Shown: in pieces, positions 1 to 7,513 of the stretch
How positions within the stretch are numbered: position 1 is the stretch's first letter
Layout: each line of letters opens with the position of its first letter
Source: Anianibacter sp965662745
GTDB lineage: Bacteria; Pseudomonadota; Alphaproteobacteria; Rhodobacterales; Rhodobacteraceae
DNA length: 20,637 nt
Direction of reading: 5' to 3'
NCBI GenBank assembly: GCA_965662745.1
Contig: CBFIJK010000061.1
Coordinates: forward strand, 1 to 20,637
Position numbers and translations under genes: made by a program
The notes under the pieces: generated by a model
Databases searched by the model: none
What the model was told of the DNA's origin: nothing
Seen by the model: the letters and a program-made list of their open reading frames with translations, nothing else

Positions 1-927
1 AAATCCGTACAGCCCTGGTACGACGAGACAATTCATACGCCGCTTTTCGTCTGGGATCCGCGGGCCGAGGTCGCGGGAGAGCGCCGCAAGGCATTGGTTC
101 AGACCATCGATTTTGGTCCGACCCTGCTCGAGATGTTCGGGCTGGACCTGACGGCTGACATGCAGGGCAGGTCGCTTGCCCCTGTTCTGGCCGACGATAC
201 GCCCCTGCGCACGGCGGGCCTGTTCGGCGCGCACGGCAGCCATGTGAACGTGACTGACGGGCGGTATGTTTACATGAGGGCTCCGGTGTCCGCCGCGAAC
301 GGGCCGCTCTTCGAATACACGCTGATGCCGGTACATATGCGGGCCATGGCCACCCCGCAGGAGCTAGAAACCGCAGAGTTGGCGCCGCCCTTTGGCTTCA
401 CCAAGTCCGCGCCGGTGTTGAAGTTCCCGGCCTGGAGCATGGGAAATCCCTACGCCCACGGGACGCTGTTGTTCGACCTTGAGACCGATCCCGAGCAAAA
501 TAACCCGCTCGTGGATGCAGACCTCGAAACTCGTATGGCGTCCCTTCTGGTCGATCTCATGCGGGCCTCGGATGCACCGCCGGAGCAATACGAGCGGCTC
601 GGCCTTCCATCCGATGGGGCAGTTGGACCCGAGCACCTTCTGATTGCCTGTCAGGCGGAACAGGCCGCCATGGCCCGCGCCCCTGCCGTGCGGCGCGATG
701 CCTTTGCGCCCGATGCGATCATTCGCACCGAACCGGTCGGCGCGCTGCTGAAGAACGCGGCCATTGCTGCGGTTCTGACCGAAGCTTTTCCGATCCTCGG
801 AAACACGGCGACACGTCCCTATCTCGGCCACAAGTCGGTCATCGAGGTGGCCGCGATGCAGGCCGGGGTCACCGCCGAAGCACTTGGCGCACTCGAAGTG
901 ACGCTGAAAGCGCAGATCCGACCCTGA
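1..927 (+). CDS. S1-family sulfatase, C-terminal part (5' truncated by window)
   Basis: The reading frame is open from base 1, so this is the last ~308 residues of a longer protein; a TTG at 94 is internal and is not the start. The segment matches the C-terminal half of type I (formylglycine) sulfatases: a KSVQPWYDE...HTPLFVWDPR stretch that normally follows the conserved Asp-His/Asn metal motif, then VQTIDFGPTLLEMFG and MQGRSLAPVL, the usual 'theatre of the active-site lid' region before the C-terminal subdomain, and a LFDLETDPEQNNPL stretch typical of sulfatase C-termini. The CxPxR activation motif lies upstream of the window and cannot be checked. The stop is 5 nt before the next sulfatase gene, so the two are very probably co-transcribed. 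Substrate cannot be told; the long C-terminal tail after residue ~200 is of unknown role. Confidence 0.85.
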   Translation, partial: KSVQPWYDETIHTPLFVWDPRAEVAGERRKALVQTIDFGPTLLEMFGLDLTADMQGRSLAPVLADDTPLRTAGLFGAHGSHVNVTDGRYVYMRAPVSAANGPLFEYTLMPVHMRAMATPQELETAELAPPFGFTKSAPVLKFPAWSMGNPYAHGTLLFDLETDPEQNNPLVDADLETRMASLLVDLMRASDAPPEQYERLGLPSDGAVGPEHLLIACQAEQAAMARAPAVRRDAFAPDAIIRTEPVGALLKNAAIAAVLTEAFPILGNTATRPYLGHKSVIEVAAMQAGVTAEALGALEVTLKAQIRP

Positions 928-932
928 GAGAC

Positions 933-2801
933 ATGCAGATGACCCGACCCAATATACTTTGCCTCGTCAGCGAGGATTGCCCGACACGCCTCGGTGCTTA
1001 CGGCGATCCGTTGGCGCGCACCCCCCATCTTGACGCGCTGGCCGCGCGCAGCGTGGTCTTCGACAATGCCAACAGCACCTCGCCGGTTTGCGCGCCGTCC
1101 CGGTTTTCGATTCTGACCGGTCGCTATCCTGAAAGCGTGCCGCCTGCGCAGCAGATGACAGCCTGGGGCGATCTGCCGAAGGGGATCACGACCTATCCCG
1201 AGATGATGCGCGGGGCAGGCTATTACTGCACGAACAATTCAAAGACGCACTACAACGTCGAGCTCACGGACCCGACCGCGCTTTGGGACGAATGCAGCGG
1301 CACGGCCCATTGGGCCAACCGGCCCGCTGCTGTTCCGTTCCTCGCGGTGTTCAACTGCATGCTGACCCATGAAAGCTGCGTGTTCGAAGAAAGGCCGGGC
1401 GCGGTGACGCCTGCCGATGTCACCCTTCCGGCCTATTTGCCCGACCTGCCAGAGCTTCGTGGGGACCTTGCGCGCTATTACAACCGGATTGAAGAGATGG
1501 ATGCGTGGATGGGCGCCCGTCTGGCCGAGGTCGAGGCTGCGGGCCTGACCGAGGATACCATCGTCATCTACCATTCCGACCATGCCTCGCCGCTCGCCCG
1601 GTCCAAGCGGTTCTGCTACGACGATGGTCTCCGGATCCCTCTTTTCGTGCATGTGCCCGAGAAATGGCGGCATCTGCTGCCCGACGCGCGCGGCAGCCAC
1701 ATTGCGACGCCGGTGTCGATGGTCGACCTGCTGCCAACGCTTGCGGTGATCGCGGGGGTCGATGCGCCGGACGCGGTGCAGGGCGTTCCTTTTCTTGGCC
1801 CCGACCGGCTGACCAGATCCTATGCGCCCGCCGGCCGGGATCGCATGGACAGCCGCTATGACCTGACCCGAACCTTGCGGACGGCGCGTTATCGCTACAT
1901 TCGCAATTACGCGCCGCATCGCGTGTGGGGCCAGTATTATTCCTATGCCTGGAACGCTGATGGCTACCGCGCCTACGAGGCGGCGCACCTCGCCGGGACG
2001 TTGTCGCCGGTCGAGGACCGGTTCTGGCACGCAAAGCCGGCCGAGGAATTGTACGACATGGAGGCGGATCCGGACGCAGTCACAAACCTTGCGATGCATC
2101 CCGATCATGCCGGGACGCTGAACGAGATGCGGGCCGCGCTGGATCGACACATGATCGATATCCACGATTGCAGCCTGATCCCGGAACGCTCGCCCGCCGA
2201 GGCGGAACAGGCGCGCAACGACCCGCAGGTCTATCCGCTGGAGCGTGTTCTGGAGGTAGCGAACGCAGCAATTCAACGCGATCCGGGTTTCGTCCCGACG
2301 TTCCTGCGTGCGCTGTCGTCTGCGTCGCCAGTTCTGCGCTACTGGGGCGCACAGGGCCTGCTGTTTCTTGCGATCGAAGGTCATCCACCCCCGCCGGTCC
2401 TTGATCTGCTGATCGAGAATGAAACGGACACCGACGTATTGGTGGCCTTGCACGAGGCCGCAGGCCACGCCGGGCCGATCGAACCTGCCGTAGAGGCGCT
2501 GACAGCGCTGGCAGACGACGACCAGCCGCTTTGGATCCGGCTCAAGGCGATGACGGCCCTGACCGCGTTGCCCCTGCGCCCGGAAATCTCGCGCGCAGTC
2601 ATCGCCAAGGCCGCCGACGAGCCGTCGCAATACATCCGTGGGGCGGCGGGATACCTGCTGCATCAACTGGACGGCACCTATTCGCCGTACTCGAAAATCT
2701 TCAACTACGACCTCTTCCTGAAGCACATGGACGGCCATTCCGGCATCGGTCCGCAAAGCTTTCCTGAAATCGAGACCCTTCAAGAGACGAGTGCCAAATG
2801 A
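933..2801 (+). CDS. S1-family sulfatase, SGSH-like (heparan N-sulfatase type), with C-terminal HEAT-like repeats
   Basis: Type I sulfatase of 622 aa that hydrolyses sulfate esters or N-sulfate with a formylglycine made from Cys. Seen: metal-binding SEDCP near residues 13-17 (the usual DD is ED), the activation motif CAPSR at C53-R57 followed by FSILTG, a Lys at 104, SDHA at 215-218 and Lys225. The segment RDRMDSRYDLTRTLRTARYR with a YIRNYAPHR stretch is typical of the sulfoglucosamine sulfohydrolase-like sulfatases (SulfAtlas S1_8 from memory). Residues ~435-585 are helical repeats of HEAT type (for example VLRYWGAQGLLFLA, YIRGAAGYLLHQL), an extension known in this subgroup. No signal peptide, so likely cytoplasmic. 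ATG 939 (residue 3) has the better spacing to GAGAG at 926-930 and may be the true start. The stop overlaps the next start (ATGA at 2798). Exact substrate is uncertain. Confidence 0.87.
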   Translation: MQMTRPNILCLVSEDCPTRLGAYGDPLARTPHLDALAARSVVFDNANSTSPVCAPSRFSILTGRYPESVPPAQQMTAWGDLPKGITTYPEMMRGAGYYCTNNSKTHYNVELTDPTALWDECSGTAHWANRPAAVPFLAVFNCMLTHESCVFEERPGAVTPADVTLPAYLPDLPELRGDLARYYNRIEEMDAWMGARLAEVEAAGLTEDTIVIYHSDHASPLARSKRFCYDDGLRIPLFVHVPEKWRHLLPDARGSHIATPVSMVDLLPTLAVIAGVDAPDAVQGVPFLGPDRLTRSYAPAGRDRMDSRYDLTRTLRTARYRYIRNYAPHRVWGQYYSYAWNADGYRAYEAAHLAGTLSPVEDRFWHAKPAEELYDMEADPDAVTNLAMHPDHAGTLNEMRAALDRHMIDIHDCSLIPERSPAEAEQARNDPQVYPLERVLEVANAAIQRDPGFVPTFLRALSSASPVLRYWGAQGLLFLAIEGHPPPPVLDLLIENETDTDVLVALHEAAGHAGPIEPAVEALTALADDDQPLWIRLKAMTALTALPLRPEISRAVIAKAADEPSQYIRGAAGYLLHQLDGTYSPYSKIFNYDLFLKHMDGHSGIGPQSFPEIETLQETSAK

Positions 2802-4447
2802 CCATCGATCTGTCGCATCTGCGCAAGCCCCCGTTCGACCTCGATGACACGGCGCTTGCCTGGGTCGAAGCCACGTTTCACGCGCTCGATGAGGCCGGAA
2901 AGGTCGGGCAGGTGTTCAACATGCTCTCGCGCGGCGACGAGGACGGCGAGCGCGAAACCTTCCAGAGGTTCCAGCCCGGCGGGCTGACGCGCTACTTCAA
3001 GGACGACGCAGAAGCTGAACGCAGGCGCCTGCAAGAGCTTCAGTCCGACGCCGACGTGCCGCTCTTGATCTCGGCCGATCTGGAAGGGTCGCGCATGAGC
3101 CTGCCGTTCGGAACGCAGGTTCCGAACCCGATTGCGCTGGCCGCCATCGACGACGTGTCCGTGACCGAGGAAGTGTCCCGCCTGATGGCGATCGAGGCGC
3201 GGGCCGTGGGATTGAACTGGTCGTTCACGCCGCTCTTGGATATCAACGTGGCCACCCGAAGCTCTATCGTGGCGACCCGCAGTTTCGGCAGCGACCCGGA
3301 ACGTATCCTGCGACACGCGAAGGAACAGATCCGCGTCTTCCAGGAAGAGGGCATCGCTGCCACGGCCAAGCATTGGCCGGGCGAAGGGCATGATGCCCGG
3401 GACCAGCATCTCTTGACCACCATCAACCCGCTTTCGATGGATGAGTGGGAGGAGACGCATGGCGCGCTCTACAGAGAGGTGTTCGACGCTGGCGTTCTTG
3501 CAGTCATGTCGGCGCATATCGCCCTGCCGTCCTTCATGGCCGGGCAGGGGGCCACTGGGGCAGAGCTGTATCGGCCCGCCTCGCTCAGCGCAGATCTGAC
3601 GATCACGCTTCTGCGCGAACGGCTTGGTTTCAACGGCCTCGTCGTTTCGGATGCAAGTGAGATGGCCGGCGTGTCGTCCTTCATGTCGGTGACCGATGCC
3701 AAGGTCGAACTTCTGCGCGCGGGTAATGACGTGATTTTGTTCTCGAACCAACCCGAGGCGCATTTTGCCGCCGTTCTGGAGGCTGTGCGCTCGGGCCGGA
3801 TTCCCGCGGCGCGGTTCGCCGATGCCGTCACGCGGGTTCTGGGGCTGAAGGCCAAGCTGGGACTGCACCGAACCGCGCCGACACTGGACATGCCGAAGAA
3901 GGCCACCGCGCGCATGGCCGACGTTCTGCGCCGTGCGCCGGTGTTGGAAAAGGATGTGGCGGGGATTCTGCCGATCACGCCCGAAATCCATAAGCGGGTG
4001 CTTGTCATCGCACCGGGGATCGTAGAGCCGCTGTGGAACGCCACTCATCCGATCGCCTTTCCGGACATGCTGGCGGCCCAAGGTTTCGATGTCACGGTCC
4101 ACGAGATCGGAACGCCGGTCGACCCCAAGGCCCATGACCTCGTGATTTATGCATTCTCCGAAGAAACCCTGCTGACACGCGGGCGCATCTTCCTCGACTG
4201 GGCCAAGCTAGGCGGCGGGATGCGCGGTGCCATGCAACGCTGCTGGCACGAGGTTCCGACGATCATGATCTCGTTCGGCTACCCCTATTACCTGTACGAC
4301 GCCCCGCGCGTGCCCACCTACATCAACGCCTGGACGACCATGGACGAGATGCAAGAGGCAGTCGTGGACCTGCTGATGGGGCGCGCGCCCTGGAACACGA
4401 ACAGTCCGGTCGACGCGTTCGACGGGGCCCCCGACGCCCGGTTCTGA
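2798..4447 (+). CDS. GH3 beta-N-acetylhexosaminidase (NagZ-like)
   Basis: Glycoside hydrolase family 3 enzyme, 549 aa, expected to release terminal N-acetylglucosamine. Evidence: substrate-binding SADLEG at 92-97, RSFGSDP at 161-167, the NagZ-type catalytic loop KHWPGEG at 191-197 followed by D202-Q-H204 (in NagZ the equivalent KHFPGHGDTxxDSH carries the acid/base His), and the nucleophile region VVSDASEM with D285 as nucleophile. The C-terminal ~190 residues extend beyond the NagZ catalytic barrel and resemble the second alpha/beta domain of longer GH3 hexosaminidases. There is no signal peptide. It overlaps the sulfatase before it by 4 nt, so desulfation and deglycosylation are probably coupled. 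A role in peptidoglycan recycling (true NagZ) is less likely because of the sulfatase context and the length. Confidence 0.88.
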   Translation: MTIDLSHLRKPPFDLDDTALAWVEATFHALDEAGKVGQVFNMLSRGDEDGERETFQRFQPGGLTRYFKDDAEAERRRLQELQSDADVPLLISADLEGSRMSLPFGTQVPNPIALAAIDDVSVTEEVSRLMAIEARAVGLNWSFTPLLDINVATRSSIVATRSFGSDPERILRHAKEQIRVFQEEGIAATAKHWPGEGHDARDQHLLTTINPLSMDEWEETHGALYREVFDAGVLAVMSAHIALPSFMAGQGATGAELYRPASLSADLTITLLRERLGFNGLVVSDASEMAGVSSFMSVTDAKVELLRAGNDVILFSNQPEAHFAAVLEAVRSGRIPAARFADAVTRVLGLKAKLGLHRTAPTLDMPKKATARMADVLRRAPVLEKDVAGILPITPEIHKRVLVIAPGIVEPLWNATHPIAFPDMLAAQGFDVTVHEIGTPVDPKAHDLVIYAFSEETLLTRGRIFLDWAKLGGGMRGAMQRCWHEVPTIMISFGYPYYLYDAPRVPTYINAWTTMDEMQEAVVDLLMGRAPWNTNSPVDAFDGAPDARF

Positions 4448-4476
4448 CCCGGCCAAACCACGTCAAGGAGCAAGCC

Positions 4477-5172
4477 ATGAGCTTTATTTTCGAGCCCGCC
4501 CCGCCGGCAAGTGTTGCCATCGCCGGCGACGACGCCAAGTTCCCGGTGCGCCGCATCTTCTGTGTTGGGCGCAATTATGCCGCCCATGCCCGCGAAATGG
4601 GCCGCGACCCCGACCGGGAGCTTCCATTCTTCTTTACCAAGCCAGCCGATGCGGTGGTCGAGGACAAGGCGGTCATTCCGTTCCCGCCCGAAACCGAGAA
4701 TTTCCACTACGAGGCCGAGCTTGTCGTGGCCATCGGAACGGGCGGCACAGATATCGCCGTGGACAAGGCGCTGGATCATGTCTGGGGCTATGCAGTCGGC
4801 AACGACCTGACCCGCCGCGACCTGCAGCTCAAAGCGCGCGAGCAGGGGCGGCCCTGGGATTGGGGCAAGGCGTTTGACCGCTCTGCCCCGATTGCACCGA
4901 TCCATCCTGTAAGCGCAGTCGGCCACCTGTCTGAAGGGTCGATCAAGCTGACTGTGAACGGTGAAACCAAGCAGGATGCGGACCTTAAGGAACTGATCTG
5001 GGATGTGCCCGAAATCGTGTCGATCCTGTCGCATTCGATGGAGCTACGGCCCGGCGACCTGATCATGACCGGTACGCCCGCAGGCGTGGGCCAGCTTCAC
5101 GAGGGGGACGTCTGCGTCGTGTCCATCGAAGGGTTGGGCGACCTGACCACGACAATCGCGCCGAAGGCATGA
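4477..5172 (+). CDS. nagK: Fumarylpyruvate hydrolase (FAH family)
   Basis: FAH-family C-C hydrolase of 231 aa, predicted to split fumarylpyruvate into fumarate and pyruvate, the last step of gentisate catabolism. Seen: CVGRNYAAHAREM at 29-41, the metal-binding HYEAELVVAIG with E79 and E81, D110 in GYAVGNDLTRRDLQ, K131 and the C-terminal GDLIMTGTPAGVG. Length fits NagK/fumarylpyruvate hydrolases (~230 aa) better than the ~280-aa 2,4-diketo-3-deoxy-L-fuconate hydrolases of the same fold. A good Shine-Dalgarno, AAGGAG at 4465-4470, lies 6 nt before the ATG. Its stop overlaps the start of the isomerase gene. The neighbours (maleylpyruvate isomerase, gentisate dioxygenase) fix the pathway call; the family alone would not. 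Confidence 0.88.
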   Translation: MSFIFEPAPPASVAIAGDDAKFPVRRIFCVGRNYAAHAREMGRDPDRELPFFFTKPADAVVEDKAVIPFPPETENFHYEAELVVAIGTGGTDIAVDKALDHVWGYAVGNDLTRRDLQLKAREQGRPWDWGKAFDRSAPIAPIHPVSAVGHLSEGSIKLTVNGETKQDADLKELIWDVPEIVSILSHSMELRPGDLIMTGTPAGVGQLHEGDVCVVSIEGLGDLTTTIAPKA

Positions 5173-5816
5173 GCCTGATCCTGCATAACTTCTTCCGGTC
5201 CTCGACATCGACGCGGCTTCGCGCGGCGCTGAACCTGAAAGGACTGGACTACGACTATGTCGCCTACAAGCTGCGGGCGGGCGAGACGCGCACGCCGGAC
5301 TATCTGGCCAAGAATCCGCAAGGTCTGGTGCCTGCACTCGAGCTTGAGGATGGGACCGTTCTGACGCAGTCGCTTGCGATCATCGAGTGGCTCGACGAAA
5401 TCCAGCCTGAACCGGCACTATTGCCCGGCGATGCCCTTGGCCGCGCACGGGTGCGGGCGCTCGCCTACATGATCGCCTGCGAGATTCATCCTCTGAACAA
5501 CCTTCGGGTGCTCGGCTATCTCTCTGATCCGATCGGCGCGGACGAAGAGGCGGTCAAGACGTGGTTCCGCCATTGGGTGAGCACCACTTTCGACGCACTT
5601 GAAGCAGAATTGTCTGCAAGCCCGCAAGCAGGCCGGTTCTGCCATGGCGACGTTCCAAGTCTCGCAGACCTGTGCCTCTACGCGCAGGTGTGGAACAATC
5701 GCCGGTTCGATATCTCGCCCGTACCCTGGCCAACGCTGGCCCGGATCTTCGACGCGCTCGACCAGCTTCCCGCTTTCGCCAAGGCCGCTCCACCGCACCA
5801 GCCTGACGCCGCCTGA
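5169..5816 (+). CDS. nagL: Glutathione-dependent maleylpyruvate isomerase (zeta-class GST)
   Basis: Zeta-class glutathione transferase, 215 aa, that would isomerise maleylpyruvate to fumarylpyruvate with glutathione as cofactor; maleylacetoacetate isomerase (MaiA) is the sister function. The N-terminal thioredoxin-like domain carries the zeta signature at 10-20 (RSSTSTRLRAA, equal to SSCSxRVRIAL in eukaryotic enzymes, with Ser11/Ser12 at the catalytic place), NPQGLVPAL and TQSLAIIEWLDE (glutathione gamma-Glu binding); the C-terminal helical domain has CEIHPLNNLRVL and SLADLCLYAQVWN. ATG overlaps the previous stop (ATGA), so translation is coupled to the hydrolase. Gentisate dioxygenase downstream favours maleylpyruvate over maleylacetoacetate as substrate. 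Likely cytoplasmic dimer. Confidence 0.87.
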   Translation: MSLILHNFFRSSTSTRLRAALNLKGLDYDYVAYKLRAGETRTPDYLAKNPQGLVPALELEDGTVLTQSLAIIEWLDEIQPEPALLPGDALGRARVRALAYMIACEIHPLNNLRVLGYLSDPIGADEEAVKTWFRHWVSTTFDALEAELSASPQAGRFCHGDVPSLADLCLYAQVWNNRRFDISPVPWPTLARIFDALDQLPAFAKAAPPHQPDAA

Positions 5817-5839
5817 CCATATCAAGAAGGATAGACCCG

Positions 5840-6922
5840 ATGGCCGACAATGCCATGCAACCCGACGACAGCCCCGAGCTTCGCGCGCTGTACCAAGGGT
5901 TCAAAGACAATCACCTGAACCCGCTTTGGACGCAGACCGGCGATCTGATGCCCCTTCATCCGAAGTCCAAGGCGATAGCCCATGTGTGGAGATGGGCCGA
6001 TCTTCTGCCACTCGCGGAACGCTCTGGCGAGTTGGTGCCAGTCGGCCGCGGCGGTGAACGGCGCGCCATCGGCTTGGCGAACCCCGGGCTTGACGGGCGG
6101 GCCTATGTCAGTCCGACGCTGTGGTGCGCGATCCAGTATCTATGTCCCGGAGAGAATGCGCCGGAACATCGCCATTCGCAGAACGCGTTCCGCTTCGTGG
6201 TCGAGGGCGAGGGCGTCTGGACCGTGGTTAACGGCGACCCGGTGCGGATGTCGCGGGGGGACCTTCTGCTGACTCCCGGCTGGAATTTCCATGGCCACCA
6301 CAATGTGGCGACCGAACCGATGGCGTGGATCGACGGGCTGGACATTCCTTTCAGCCAACAGATGGACGTGGGCTTTTTCGAATTCGGTGCCGAGCGGGTG
6401 ACCGACAATGCCACGCCCAATTTCTCACAAGGCGAACGGCTTTGGTGCCACCCGGGCCTGCGGCCGTTGTCGGGGCTGCAAGATACTGTGTCGTCGCCGA
6501 TCGGCGCCTATCGCTGGGAACATACGGATCGCGCGCTGACAGAGCAGCTGCTGCTTGAAGACGAAGGGCACCCTGCGACGGCCAGCCCGGGCCACGCGGC
6601 GGTTCGCTATACCAACCCGACCACGGGCGGAGACGTGATGCCGACGATCCGCTGCGAATTCCACCGTCTGCGCGCCGGTGCCGAAACCGCCCTGCGCCGC
6701 GACGTCGGCTCGTCGGTCTTTCAGGTCTTTGACGGGGTCGGCGCCGTGGTGCTGAACGGTGAAACCTGGACGCTGGAGAAGGGGGACCTTTTCGTCGTGC
6801 CGTCATGGGTGTCTTGGCAGCTTCAGGCCGAGAGCCAGTTTGATCTGTTCTCCTTTTCGGATGCGCCAATCATGGAGCGTCTGAATTTCATGAGGACCGC
6901 CATCGGACAGGACGCAGAATGA
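5840..6922 (+). CDS. Gentisate 1,2-dioxygenase (bicupin)
   Basis: Fe(II) ring-cleavage dioxygenase, 360 aa, converting gentisate (2,5-dihydroxybenzoate) and O2 to maleylpyruvate. The first cupin has PEHRHSQNAFRFVVEG with iron ligands H110 and H112 and a third His at 151 in GWNFHGHHN, the classic arrangement for this family. The second cupin (about residues 255-345, ending in GDLFVVPSWVSWQLQAE) keeps the fold but lacks the metal His residues, as is usual. Length agrees with bacterial gentisate dioxygenases (~340-380 aa). AAGGA at 5827-5831 precedes the ATG by 8 nt. The stop overlaps the next start (ATGA at 6919). No upstream oxygenase that makes gentisate (salicylate 5-hydroxylase or 3-hydroxybenzoate 6-hydroxylase) is present in the window. 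Confidence 0.92.
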   Translation: MADNAMQPDDSPELRALYQGFKDNHLNPLWTQTGDLMPLHPKSKAIAHVWRWADLLPLAERSGELVPVGRGGERRAIGLANPGLDGRAYVSPTLWCAIQYLCPGENAPEHRHSQNAFRFVVEGEGVWTVVNGDPVRMSRGDLLLTPGWNFHGHHNVATEPMAWIDGLDIPFSQQMDVGFFEFGAERVTDNATPNFSQGERLWCHPGLRPLSGLQDTVSSPIGAYRWEHTDRALTEQLLLEDEGHPATASPGHAAVRYTNPTTGGDVMPTIRCEFHRLRAGAETALRRDVGSSVFQVFDGVGAVVLNGETWTLEKGDLFVVPSWVSWQLQAESQFDLFSFSDAPIMERLNFMRTAIGQDAE

Positions 6923-7476
6923 CCGGACGCGCGCTTGAAGATGCGCGGGCCGCACTTCGCGCGCGGCAAGGGGCAGGGGCGCGCTACGACGATGCGGCCG
7001 CGCCCGCCGACGTGCTGTTGCTGGCCCGGCAAGGCACAGCCTTTTTCGCGCGGCTTCTGAACGACCTGCCGGACGCTCATTTCGCTGCGCCGTCGGCCCG
7101 CCCCGGCTGGTCGCGGGCGCGGCTGATCTCGCACATTGGCTATCATGCTCGGGCACTTGCGCTGAAGATTGAGGCGCACCGGGTTGGCTGCGCCGATGCC
7201 CTCGCCGACTTCACGGACGAGTCCACGGTATCGCGCGCCGCGACGCTCAGCCCCGAGGCCCTGAGGCACCTGTTCCAGCACAGCTCAAAGCATCTTGACG
7301 TGGAATGGCGCGATCTTGACGCTGCTGGCTGGACAACAGCGGACATCAGGGCGACCCCGAGCGAAAGGGCCTGCGAGGTCTGGCAGGCAGGCATTCTGCT
7401 GGGAACGTCCGCGCAGCCCGCCACCTTGCCACGGATGGTGCGTGGATGCAGGCCGCGGGCCGCCGCCGACGCCTGA
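6919..7476 (+). CDS. DinB-fold maleylpyruvate isomerase-like protein (mycothiol-type family), short
   Basis: 185-aa protein similar to the mycothiol-dependent maleylpyruvate isomerase family (MDMPI/DinB-like four-helix fold). Seen: RPGWSRARLISHIGYHARAL with H72 at the place of the first zinc ligand, and ERACEVWQAG near the end with E153 at the place of the second. In Corynebacterium glutamicum the motif reads EVWxH and supplies a third zinc ligand; here that position is Ala157. The protein also lacks the C-terminal domain (family length is about 230-240 aa) and ends in an Arg/Ala-rich tail that may result from a frameshift. Proteobacteria do not normally make mycothiol, and a GSH-type isomerase already sits two genes upstream, so this copy may be inactive, use another thiol or have another role. 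It overlaps the dioxygenase gene by 4 nt. Confidence 0.72.
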   Translation: MTGRALEDARAALRARQGAGARYDDAAAPADVLLLARQGTAFFARLLNDLPDAHFAAPSARPGWSRARLISHIGYHARALALKIEAHRVGCADALADFTDESTVSRAATLSPEALRHLFQHSSKHLDVEWRDLDAAGWTTADIRATPSERACEVWQAGILLGTSAQPATLPRMVRGCRPRAAADA

Positions 7477-7513
7477 TGCGCCCCTTTCCCCCACTCAAGA
7501 GGACGCCGATACC

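Noticed and set aside
4477..5172. 2,4-diketo-3-deoxy-L-fuconate hydrolase for the FAH-family gene
   Set aside because: Attractive because of the fuconate-type SDR in the other operon, but length and direct neighbours (maleylpyruvate isomerase, gentisate dioxygenase) point to fumarylpyruvate hydrolase.
7295..7513. Upstream extension of the third sulfatase frame (73 extra residues)
   Set aside because: It overlaps the DinB-type isomerase gene, is low-complexity and lacks sulfatase likeness; ATG 7514 has a Shine-Dalgarno and begins the conserved NIIFIMSDDH region.
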